DNA of 64,000 nucleotides, from NCBI RefSeq assembly GCF_030406905.1, contig NZ_CP129137.1:6851501-6915500 (forward strand), read 5' to 3'. Both the position numbers and the translations under genes were made by a program. Shown here piece by piece: positions 57,083 through 64,000 of the stretch. A model generated the notes under the pieces. It did no database searches. It was not told the DNA's origin and saw only the letters and a program-made list of their open reading frames with translations. This DNA comes from Streptomyces sp. HUAS CB01. GTDB taxonomy: Bacteria > Actinomycetota > Actinomycetes > Streptomycetales > Streptomycetaceae. How positions within the stretch are numbered: the stretch's first letter is position 1; every line of letters begins with the position of its first letter.

Positions 57083-57412
57083 TCAGTGCCGAGGGTCGCG
57101 GTGGTCGCGCATCGGCTGCCGGTTCAGCACCTCGACGTACATGATCCTTTCGTGCACCACGTCCAGGACCAGCGTGCCCTCCGCGGGCAGGAGCGGCACG
57201 CACCGATGGCCCTCGCCGTACGGCTCCCCCTTGGGACGGACGGCCGTGTGGATGCTCTGGCAGAAGTCGTCGCCGCAGTCGCACATGGCGACCAGACGGA
57301 GATCCCACGCGGAGATCGCCAAGTCGCCTTCGCCTTCGTCCTCCAGGAGGCCGGCCAACTCGGTGACGAGGTCGGGGAAGGCGTCGCGCACGAAGGGATG
57401 GTCCTGCTCCAT
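57083..57412 (-). CDS. Small conserved-looking protein with a Cys cluster
   Basis: A 109-aa acidic protein from ATG 57412. I do not recognise its family. VAMCDCGDDFCQSIHT at about residues 41-56 holds three Cys and a His, possibly a metal or disulfide site. The rest is alpha/beta (LVTELAGLLEDEGEGDLAIS, LVLDVVHERIMYVEVLN). No signal peptide is present. Confidence 0.65.
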   Translation of the reverse strand: MEQDHPFVRDAFPDLVTELAGLLEDEGEGDLAISAWDLRLVAMCDCGDDFCQSIHTAVRPKGEPYGEGHRCVPLLPAEGTLVLDVVHERIMYVEVLNRQPMRDHRDPRH

Positions 57413-57667
57413 CCAGGCAGACTAGCTCGCCGGCCGTCCGCCCGGTTCAGGACCGTCCGCCGAGGCGGGGCTCGGTGTGCTTGTTCGCGGGCAGGCCCGG
57501 TGTGACGGCCGCGGGCCTCGGGAGTCCGAGACATCGCCCCCGCGCAGGCGTGCCCCACCGCCCGCGCTGCCGCCGGCGACGGGCCGTGAGGATCCACGTC
57601 CCCGGCGCCCGTGAACGGTCGCGCCGGCCGGACGGCGGCGACGCCCGGACACCTCGCGGGAGCGGTC

Positions 57668-59482
57668 TCAGCGCAGGCGGAACACCGGGCCGCGGGGTGT
57701 GAACGGGAGCGAGGCACCTTCCGGGACGAGGTAGGCGTGTTCCGGCCGTACACGGAGCACGTCGCAGTGGCCGTCCGTGATGACGAGGACGGGCGCCGTC
57801 GTGGGGAAGTCCTCGGCGCGACGGAGGAGGTCGATCCCCGGCTGGAGGACGGTGCCCCCGCGCCCGCGCACCCGCACCCGGCCCGCGATCTCCGTCGGCG
57901 GCAGATACCCGGCGTCGTACGCGGCGGCGTCGCAGAAGACCACCCGGGCCGCCGGGACGTCGCGGGCCTCGGCGTACGAGGCGATTGCGCCGAGCGCCTT
58001 GCCGAGCAGCCGCGCGTTCATGGAACCGGACGTGTCCAGCACGACGCCGAAGGTGCACCGGGCGACCTGCTCGGGCGGGAAGTACCTTCCGGCGCGGGGG
58101 ATGTCGGGCGTGGAGGCCTGGCGGCGTGCCGGCCGCGCGAAGCTGCGCACCGGCTCCGGGCGCGGCACGAACTCGTCGAACCAGCGGGCCAGCCGGGCGT
58201 CCCACGGCACCGGCGGATGGGCCAGGGCCCTGATCTCCTGGACCAGCCCGGCGGGCAGCAGGCCCCGTTCGCCGCCGAGGTGCAGATCGAGCCCCTGGAC
58301 GAGGCCGCGCCGGTAGAACTCGTCGAGATCGACCCAGTCGCCCGGGCGTCCGCCGAGCGGTTCGCCGAGGATGTCGCCGACGCCCTTGCCGCGGAGGGTG
58401 GCGAGGCGCCGGATGCGGCGGGCGTCCGTGACGATCCGGTCGTACACCTCCTCCGCCGACAGCCCCTTCAACGCCGGCTCGTACAGGAGCCCTTCGGGCA
58501 TGGAGCCGACCGCCATCTCCACGAGCCAGCCGTTGACGACGTAGTCGGCGGCCACGTTGAACAGGTACGGGTCGCGGGCGCCGCGGCGGTCACCGTGGCG
58601 CAGGGCGGCGTGCAGCATCTCGTGGGCGAGGACGAAACGCCATTCCTCGTCCTCGTACCGGCGCAGCGGGTTGACGTAGATCTCGCCGAGCGTGGCGTCC
58701 ACGGCGGCGACGGCGATGCCGTGGGCGCGGGCCAGTTCGGCGTCCGCGACGAGCTTCATGCCCGCCGCGATGCCGCCGAGCAGCGGGTACGAGGAGATGA
58801 ACCAGCTGAGCGCGCGGTCCCAGGGCCGTGCGGGGTGCCGTTCGCCGGTGAGCGTGTCGCGCCGGCCCCCGGCGACGTCCATGGCGGCGGACACGGTGCG
58901 GGTCAGCGCACGGGCGAAAGCGAGCTGCCAGTCGGCCGGGGTGTGCCACCGCGACCACGGCACCAGGATCTGGTCGGCGCCGTCGCCGCCCGTACCGCAG
59001 CGCCCGTACGCGGCCGGCACGCCGTCGCGGCGCCAGCGGGTGGCGAGCTGCTCCTCGTCGCCGTCGGGGTACGAGGACGGGAGGTGCTCGGGGGCACGGC
59101 CGACGGGGTACGTGAGCAGGAAGCGGTTGACGACGGCGCAGCGGGCGGCGAGTTGGGGCCGGTCCGGCTGCGGACGGTCGCCCTTCGCTGCGGGGACGTG
59201 GCCGAAGCCGAGATGGATGAGGCAGTGGGCGACGGCCCACGCCCACTCGGCCGGCTCGGCACGCCGGTCGGGGTGGACGTGGATCCTGCCGTTGGAGTCG
59301 ACGGCGGCCAGTCCGTGGCGCGGGCCCAGATCGCAGTCCCGGCTGCGGCAGACATCGGCCTCCAGCGCCGCGAGGGCCGGGTTGCGCCGGACGACGGCCA
59401 GCCCGGCGAGGAACGCCTCGGTGGCGGCGTCGTTCCGCGCCTTCTTCCTCCCGTGCGCCGCGTGGTTCGTCGCCCGGCTCAC
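57668..59482 (-). CDS. VWA-like protein with metallopeptidase-like N-terminus (DUF2201-type)
   Basis: A 604-aa protein. GTG at 59482 overlaps the stop of the MoxR gene by 4 nt. The middle has FVLAHEMLHAALRHGDR (~284-300), an HExxH motif with a further His, typical of the putative metallopeptidase domain DUF2201_N. The C-terminal VWA-like domain begins at FGVVLDTSGSMNARL (~478), with a MIDAS-like DxSxS, and includes VLVITDGHCDVL. It pairs with the adjacent MoxR ATPase; MoxR/VWA pairs act in assembly or metal insertion of other proteins. The client is unknown. Confidence 0.87.
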   Translation of the reverse strand: MSRATNHAAHGRKKARNDAATEAFLAGLAVVRRNPALAALEADVCRSRDCDLGPRHGLAAVDSNGRIHVHPDRRAEPAEWAWAVAHCLIHLGFGHVPAAKGDRPQPDRPQLAARCAVVNRFLLTYPVGRAPEHLPSSYPDGDEEQLATRWRRDGVPAAYGRCGTGGDGADQILVPWSRWHTPADWQLAFARALTRTVSAAMDVAGGRRDTLTGERHPARPWDRALSWFISSYPLLGGIAAGMKLVADAELARAHGIAVAAVDATLGEIYVNPLRRYEDEEWRFVLAHEMLHAALRHGDRRGARDPYLFNVAADYVVNGWLVEMAVGSMPEGLLYEPALKGLSAEEVYDRIVTDARRIRRLATLRGKGVGDILGEPLGGRPGDWVDLDEFYRRGLVQGLDLHLGGERGLLPAGLVQEIRALAHPPVPWDARLARWFDEFVPRPEPVRSFARPARRQASTPDIPRAGRYFPPEQVARCTFGVVLDTSGSMNARLLGKALGAIASYAEARDVPAARVVFCDAAAYDAGYLPPTEIAGRVRVRGRGGTVLQPGIDLLRRAEDFPTTAPVLVITDGHCDVLRVRPEHAYLVPEGASLPFTPRGPVFRLR

Positions 59483-60540
59483 CGGCGGGCCTCGACCAGC
59501 CGCGGCATGTCGCGGGCGGCCTCGACGAGGAACCAGGCGGGCAGCACGGGCTGCCCGTCCTCGTCGTCGCGGATGACGGTCTGGGCGACCTCGACGGAGA
59601 TCTCGGCGAGCTGGACGAGCAGCGCCTTGGCGCGGTGCGCGGTCTGCCGCAGTGCGGGCGGGATCTGCTCCTTGGCGGCGGGGAGTTCCTTGACGAGCCG
59701 GCCCCGGAACGCGTCGGCGAGGTAGTAGAGCAGGTCGCGGTCCTCGATCCGGCGGGGCCAGGGAGCGTCGCCCTTGATGATGGCGTCGATGCCGTACGCG
59801 TGCCGCACGATCTTGACGTAGCCGCAGAAGGACACGGCGTGCGCGGGGGTGAGCGTGCCGTGCGCGACGATCCTGAGGGTCTCCTCGTCCAGAGCCGGCC
59901 CGAAGGAGTGCAGCGCGTCGGAGAGCATGTGCCAGGAACGGGGAGTGGAGAACGGCTCCTCGGTCTTCGGCGGCTGCGACCAGAGGTGGTCGGGCCGGTC
60001 GCCGAGGTAGTCCACGACCCACGGGTGGACGCCGTTGTCACCCGCCCACACGAGCCAGTCGGTGGCGGAGGCGCGCAGATGGACATGGGTGAGCCGGTTG
60101 ACCAGCGCGGAAGCGATGGGCCTGGCCAGGGCGTTGTCGGTGGCGCGGTTGCCGGCGCCGATGACGACGGACCCGGCGGGAAGCTCGTACGCGCCGATGC
60201 GCCGGTCGAGGATCAGGGAGTAGAACGCCTTCTGCACATCGGGAGTGGCGGCGTTCAGCTCGTCGAGGAACAGGCAGTAGGGCTCGTCCCGGGCGATGGC
60301 CTCGGGCGGGCAGAAGACGGACCTGCCGTCGCGGATCTGCGGTACGCCGATGAGGTCCTCGGGGGCCAGCTGGGTGCCGAGGAGACTGACGCACTCGAGG
60401 CCCAGGGACGCGGCGAAGTTCCGTACGAGGGACGACTTGCCGATGCCCGGGGCGCCCCACAGGAAGACGGGCCGCACGGTGGCGAGGCCGAGCAGCAACT
60501 CGGGGACACGGGCGGGCGTGACGGTGACGGCTGCCTGCAA
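59479..60540 (-). CDS. MoxR-family AAA ATPase
   Basis: A 353-aa protein. TTG at 60540 has AGGAG 8 nt upstream and gives MQAAVTVTPARVPELLLGL. An ATG at 60615 would add 25 low-complexity residues and has no better site. Walker A is VFLWGAPGIGKSSLV (~residues 26-40), Walker B YCLFLDELNAATPDVQ (~95), sensor 1 GAGNRATDNA. The C-terminal helical part is longer than in a minimal MoxR. It overlaps the VWA gene by 4 nt, so the two make one functional unit. Confidence 0.9.
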   Translation of the reverse strand: MQAAVTVTPARVPELLLGLATVRPVFLWGAPGIGKSSLVRNFAASLGLECVSLLGTQLAPEDLIGVPQIRDGRSVFCPPEAIARDEPYCLFLDELNAATPDVQKAFYSLILDRRIGAYELPAGSVVIGAGNRATDNALARPIASALVNRLTHVHLRASATDWLVWAGDNGVHPWVVDYLGDRPDHLWSQPPKTEEPFSTPRSWHMLSDALHSFGPALDEETLRIVAHGTLTPAHAVSFCGYVKIVRHAYGIDAIIKGDAPWPRRIEDRDLLYYLADAFRGRLVKELPAAKEQIPPALRQTAHRAKALLVQLAEISVEVAQTVIRDDEDGQPVLPAWFLVEAARDMPRLVEARR

Positions 60541-61225
60541 GCTGACGACTCCTGAGAACGGGCGATGTCCGGTGCGCCCGGACTGTTCGATGCGTCCGAA
60601 CAGTCTGGACGCCACGGACCCCGCGACGCAGCCCGTTTATCGCCGGGTGCGGCCGTGTCGGCGGTACGGTCCGGACCGGCGCCCGGGGCGCTCGTCCGGC
60701 GCCCGGTCTGCGGGCAACTGCCGCCCCCCTTCCCGTCGGTGCCTGCTGCCGGCGTCCGCGCCGAGCCGGCCGGCCTGCGTCCAGTCGGCAAACCACCAGG
60801 CACCCGTCACCACGCCCGACCACAGGAGCCCGGCCGACACCGCGGAAGGCCACGATGCCTTCTCCCCCACCTCTCCACGACTGCCAGCAGCACCCAGCTG
60901 CTCAGCAGGACACTCGCAACCCGTACACGCCGATGCTTGAACATCCGGCCCGACTACCCGTTCCCGGGGGGAAGATCACACGGCGACCCAGTGGCGTGCG
61001 GGCAGCCGCCGTACGACCTGATGGTGTTCCGCACGCCCCGGCTGGAGGCCGGATCGTGCGGACATGCCGGACGGAAAGGAGCAGCGGTGAGCCATACGCC
61101 CACAGGCCGTATGTCCCCATCATTGGGTAGATATGACTGTATGAGTTTCCGCGCGCATATTCCGCTGCCATGCCCATTGGCAGATAGTGGAAGGGAATCA
61201 TTGGACTCCGAACAGGAGGTTCGCC
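60541..61225. other. 685-nt divergent gap
   Basis: No gene is supported. The last ~130 nt are comparatively AT-rich with short inverted repeats (CCCA-tcat-TGGG; TGCCA/TGGCA), so the promoters of the small gene and DUF6895 operon are probably here. Confidence 0.45.
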
Positions 61226-61432
61226 ATGTCCTGTCCACCGTCGGTCGATGCGCGAAAAGCGCTGGATTTCCTCAGGACCAGTGGGCTGGTCGATCTCAGC
61301 GTTCCGCTGGAGCGTGTGGTCGGCCAGGTCAGTCAACTGGACGATGTCGCGGGCTATGTACTGGCGTGGGAGCGCTACGTGCTGGTCGTCGCCAACGAAG
61401 TAGCGGACGCCCCGGCGCCCACTGACAGCTGA
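61226..61432 (+). CDS. Small acidic protein upstream of the DUF6895-like gene
   Basis: A 68-aa protein from ATG 61226, with AGGAGG 6 nt upstream, stronger support than the in-frame ATG 61187. Sequence VDARKALDFLRTSGLVDLSV then SQLDDVAGYVLAWERYVLVV suggests two helices and a short strand. I do not recognise it. It lies 35 nt before the larger gene and is probably co-transcribed with it. Confidence 0.7.
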   Translation: MSCPPSVDARKALDFLRTSGLVDLSVPLERVVGQVSQLDDVAGYVLAWERYVLVVANEVADAPAPTDS

Positions 61433-61467
61433 ACGAGCAAAGCAAGATGACTGCCGGGAGGATCACG

Positions 61468-63261
61468 GTGGAAGCAGAACAGCCCGGCGCCAGGTCATCT
61501 CGAAGGCGCGCGGTGGAGGATCGGGCAGTCGCCTGGCTCGCTGCGCGCCGGGCTCTGCTGGACCCGCGCGGCGCTCAGCCGGACACCGTGCTCTTCACCC
61601 GCAAGGCGCTGATCGAGACGGCGTTTCTGGCGGGACTGCGAGCCCGGCTCGACGACGCACCACTCACGGATGACTACGCGGCCATCCTCGAGCAGGTCGA
61701 GGAAGCCGCCCGGGAGCCCGGCTATCAGGAGATGATCGCGCGGGACGAGAGCGCCCTGCTGCTGTATGCCGGTACGTACGCGGCGCTGCGGCTCTGCGGT
61801 CGCGACGCCCCGGAGTTCCAGCGCATCATCCGGCAAGCCGTGGAAGGCGGGTACGCGGCGGCTTTCGAGCGTGTCCCGTACCGGCAGCTGGACCTGCTCC
61901 ACACCCTGTACCTGTGCGGAATCGAGCACGACCTGCCCTCGATGGACGACGTGCTGCCGTTCTCGCTCCTGTGCCGCCGCCCGAACGTGCTGAAGCTGGC
62001 CGATCGAGACGTCTACGCCATCACGCACACCGTCTTCTACGTCACCGACTTCGGCCTGCGCGACCCGGTGTGGCCTCGCGGATTCCGACCCGGTGAGGGG
62101 GTCGAACTCCTCGAAGCGCTCCTCGTCCTGGCCGAGGCCCGTGCCAACGCCGACTTGGTCGGGGAGCTGCTGTGCTGCCTGTACTGCCTCGGTGTCACCG
62201 ACTCCCACGCGGCGGACCGTGCCTGGGCCTTCCTGGAGTCGGTCCAGGAGGACAATGGTCGGGTGAACGGCCCCGAAGGCGTACTCCACCCAGGAATCGA
62301 CGCCGGGGACAGCGGCTTTCGGCACTGGGCCGAGGGTTACCACACCACGATCGTCGCCGCCCTGGCCGGACTGCTCGAGCGAAGTCCCCGGCGTCGCACC
62401 CAGCCTCCCCCTTCTCCGCCCGCCGTGGACGTCCCCCTGCGGACACCCCTGAGGCGCGCCGTGATGTGGCTGTGCGACACGAGTCCGGAGCAGGACCACC
62501 GCTCCGGCCTCGCCGGGGTCACCGCGGCCGCTGTGGGAGCGGCCGCGATCCGGGAACCCGGCCTCGTCCGCCCCTCACTCGAGCACTACGCGGCACAACT
62601 CGCCGACGCTGACCCGGCCTTCTGGCAGGAGCAGGGCATGGAGATCGCGGGGGAGTTCGCCGTGGCGCTCCGGCAGGCAGGAGTCCACTGCCCCTCCCTC
62701 GACGGACATCTCAGACGCACCGCCGACGCGGTCGCCTCCTTCGAGAGCATCCCCGCCGACATCGCCGGCGGTGTGGACCGGCTGGTCAGCCTCGGCGTCC
62801 TCGAGCAGTCCGCCGCCTCGGCGATCCCCCGGCAGACCACGCACCACGAAAAGAACCTCGGGCCCCTTCACGCCGCGGTCTCCCTGTGCGAGGCCCGGGA
62901 GAACTACCACTTGGGGCAGATGGCGGCGACGCTCCGCACCCTCGTCCAGGAGGGTTGGGGCCACCACCGCATCACGCGGGACGCCGTGTCCTTCCTGATC
63001 GCCCAGCAGAACACCCACGGGGCCTTCGGCTACCCGGCCTTCGACGACCGGACGGCACGCCGGCAGGCCCAGTACTCCTGGACGCGGAGTGCGGTCATCG
63101 CCCTTGCCGCCGTGGCGACGACCGGGCGACGGACCCTCACGGTCACCGACGGGGTGCTCGCCGGGGGCGGGGGCGCCCCAGACACAGGGGCGCCGTGGAG
63201 GAGCGGCCCCGTCTATGCGGACTCACCGGGCGCGGCCGGGGTAGACGAACCCCATGGATGA
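61468..63261 (+). CDS. DUF6895-like protein
   Basis: A 597-aa protein. GTG 61468 has GGGAGG 6 nt upstream and is preferred over ATG 61447, which has none. The N-terminal half (LFTRKALIETAFLAGLRARL, VPYRQLDLLHTLYLCGIEHD, VYAITHTVFYVTDFG) fits my memory of DUF6895 proteins from Streptomyces. The C-terminal half is also helical (LAGVTAAAVGAAAIREPGL, DIAGGVDRLVSLGVLEQ) with a WGHHRITRDAVSFLIAQQNTHGAFGYP stretch like the repeats of alpha/alpha-barrel terpene-cyclase folds, cut here at 20 residues: HHRITRDAVSFLIAQQNTHG. Function unknown. Confidence 0.7.
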   Translation: MEAEQPGARSSRRRAVEDRAVAWLAARRALLDPRGAQPDTVLFTRKALIETAFLAGLRARLDDAPLTDDYAAILEQVEEAAREPGYQEMIARDESALLLYAGTYAALRLCGRDAPEFQRIIRQAVEGGYAAAFERVPYRQLDLLHTLYLCGIEHDLPSMDDVLPFSLLCRRPNVLKLADRDVYAITHTVFYVTDFGLRDPVWPRGFRPGEGVELLEALLVLAEARANADLVGELLCCLYCLGVTDSHAADRAWAFLESVQEDNGRVNGPEGVLHPGIDAGDSGFRHWAEGYHTTIVAALAGLLERSPRRRTQPPPSPPAVDVPLRTPLRRAVMWLCDTSPEQDHRSGLAGVTAAAVGAAAIREPGLVRPSLEHYAAQLADADPAFWQEQGMEIAGEFAVALRQAGVHCPSLDGHLRRTADAVASFESIPADIAGGVDRLVSLGVLEQSAASAIPRQTTHHEKNLGPLHAAVSLCEARENYHLGQMAATLRTLVQEGWGHHRITRDAVSFLIAQQNTHGAFGYPAFDDRTARRQAQYSWTRSAVIALAAVATTGRRTLTVTDGVLAGGGGAPDTGAPWRSGPVYADSPGAAGVDEPHG

Positions 63262-63538
63262 CGGAGTCCTCTGGTGGATCGTCGGTGCGACGGCCCTGGC
63301 GACGGCCGGGTGCGCCGCCTGGATGCTCCTCCGGGTGGTCAGGGCCCGCAGGGCGCTCCTCGACGCCGGAGTGCCCTTCAGGGACAAGGCGTTGTTCTGG
63401 GCCGCCGTGCTCTACACGGTGTCGCCCGTCGACGTGCTGCCCGACCCGGTGTACCTCGACGACATCGGCGTGCTGATGCTCGCGCTCCGCGCCCTGCACA
63501 CCGCCGCTCGGGGTGCGACCGGGCAGAAGCCCGGATGA
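63254..63538 (+). CDS. DUF1232 (YkvA-like) small membrane protein
   Basis: A 94-aa protein from ATG 63254, overlapping the previous gene by 8 nt. An N-terminal membrane helix (LWWIVGATALATAGCAAWML) is followed by the DUF1232 block VLYTVSPVDVLPDPVYLDDI and a second hydrophobic stretch. Function unknown; likely in the cytoplasmic membrane and co-transcribed with the preceding gene. Confidence 0.85.
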   Translation: MDDGVLWWIVGATALATAGCAAWMLLRVVRARRALLDAGVPFRDKALFWAAVLYTVSPVDVLPDPVYLDDIGVLMLALRALHTAARGATGQKPG

Positions 63539-63658
63539 CCCCGTCCCGGCCCGCCCGGCGGCCGGTTCGCGCCCATCGCGCCGGGGCATCGGGGGACCTC
63601 ACCGACGGCTTCGCCGACCCGGCCGGCGCACGACCGGCCGGCGGGCGGGGCGGTCGGT

Positions 63659-64000
63659 TCAGGCGACCATCGGCGGCAGACCGGGCAGCACCTTCTCGAT
63701 GGTGACGGGGAAGTCGCGCACGCGTACGCCGGTGGCGTTGAACACCGCGTTCACGACCGACGCGCCGGCCCCGCAGATGCCCACCTCACCGACGCCCTTC
63801 GCGCCCAGGACGTTGGCCTTGTCGTCGTACCCGTCGAGGACGACGGCGTCCACGTCGGTGATGTCGGCGTGGACGGGCACGAGGTATCCCGCGAGATCCC
63901 GGTTGACGAAGGCACCGGACCTCGGGTCGACGACGGCCTCCTCCTCCAGGGCCGCGCCGACTCCCCAGATCATTCCGCCGATCAGCTGCGAGCGGGTCGT
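63659..64000 (-). CDS. Xanthine dehydrogenase-type molybdenum-binding subunit, 5' part beyond window
   Basis: The open frame runs from the window edge to the stop at 63659-63661, so only the C-terminal ~113 residues are present. QLIGGMIWGVGAALEEEAVV, VPVHADITDVDAVVLDGYDD, GAKGVGEVGICGAGASVVNA and a closing VRVRDFPVTIEKVLPGL are the standard end of aldehyde/xanthine dehydrogenase large subunits. The KGVGE is the conserved Glu that acts as the base in catalysis. Other subunits should lie to the right. Confidence 0.9.
   Translation of the reverse strand, partial: TTRSQLIGGMIWGVGAALEEEAVVDPRSGAFVNRDLAGYLVPVHADITDVDAVVLDGYDDKANVLGAKGVGEVGICGAGASVVNAVFNATGVRVRDFPVTIEKVLPGLPPMVA

Noticed and set aside
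60855..61130. A 91-codon frame in the divergent gap
   Set aside because: It has no ribosome binding site and runs across the less GC-rich promoter region.
1..64000. tRNA genes, attachment sites, insertion sequences
   Set aside because: I looked for T-loop-like GGTTCGA stretches, transposase motifs and flanking repeats around the accessory region and saw none, so there is no direct sign of how the 5-22 kb region was acquired.

Overview
The window looks like chromosomal DNA of a Streptomyces. GC is very high, many genes start with GTG or TTG, stop and start codons often overlap (ATGA, GTGA, TGATG), and it carries a complete SapB-type lantibiotic locus (ramC-ramS-ramA-ramB with ramR) whose precursor core is almost identical to known SapB. 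There are also ESX-type WXG100 proteins, two SigJ-like ECF sigma factors, a phosphocholine-specific phospholipase C and an AfsQ1/AfsQ2-type two-component system. No tRNA, rRNA, CRISPR array or transposase was found.

Positions 1-18.4 kb look like an accessory or defence region. It begins with the 3' end of a DndB/DGQHR-family gene, then an anchored DUF4352-like lipoprotein, a protein with a C-terminal RNase H domain and a DUF3644 protein. The main find follows at 5232-18042: six genes, each overlapping the next by 1-4 nt. They encode two unrecognised proteins, an 1821-aa DEAD/DEAH helicase with zinc ribbons and a DUF1998 (DruE/DrmA-like) C-terminus, a protein with a degenerate J-domain lacking HPD, a GrpE-like protein and an Hsp70. 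I read this as a dedicated DnaJ/GrpE/DnaK-like set tied to a defence-type helicase, and I do not recognise it as a named system.

Positions 18.3-22.5 kb hold a polymorphic-toxin cluster: two WXG100 proteins, a 578-aa protein ending in a CdiA-type RNase A-like toxin domain, a candidate immunity gene, an orphan C-terminal fragment of the same toxin fold, and a two-module CdiI-like immunity protein. Positions 22.7-31 kb are a stress/redox stretch: a RibD-C reductase, an Rrf2 regulator with an apparently leaderless self-repressed promoter, two SigJ-like sigma factors, an SDR lacking its catalytic Tyr, an amidohydrolase and an FAD oxidoreductase.

Positions 31-38.9 kb contain a large NTPase-like/TM/periplasmic-binding fusion, a DUF3152 metalloprotease-like protein, the AfsQ-type two-component operon (with a match to the AfsQ1 box in front of it and a GerMN-like lipoprotein at its end) and a VOC protein. 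Positions 39-46.6 kb are the ram locus, with strong hairpins around ramS, a 15-nt repeat tail in ramA and a 42-bp perfect palindrome inside ramR. Positions 47-64 kb are mostly ordinary chromosomal genes: phospholipase C, DUF899, an AlkD-like protein, a decayed GAP-family pseudogene, a Rid-family protein, a large subtilisin-like protease, a MoxR/VWA pair, a DUF6895-like protein with a small upstream partner, DUF1232, and the 3' end of a xanthine-dehydrogenase-type molybdenum subunit.
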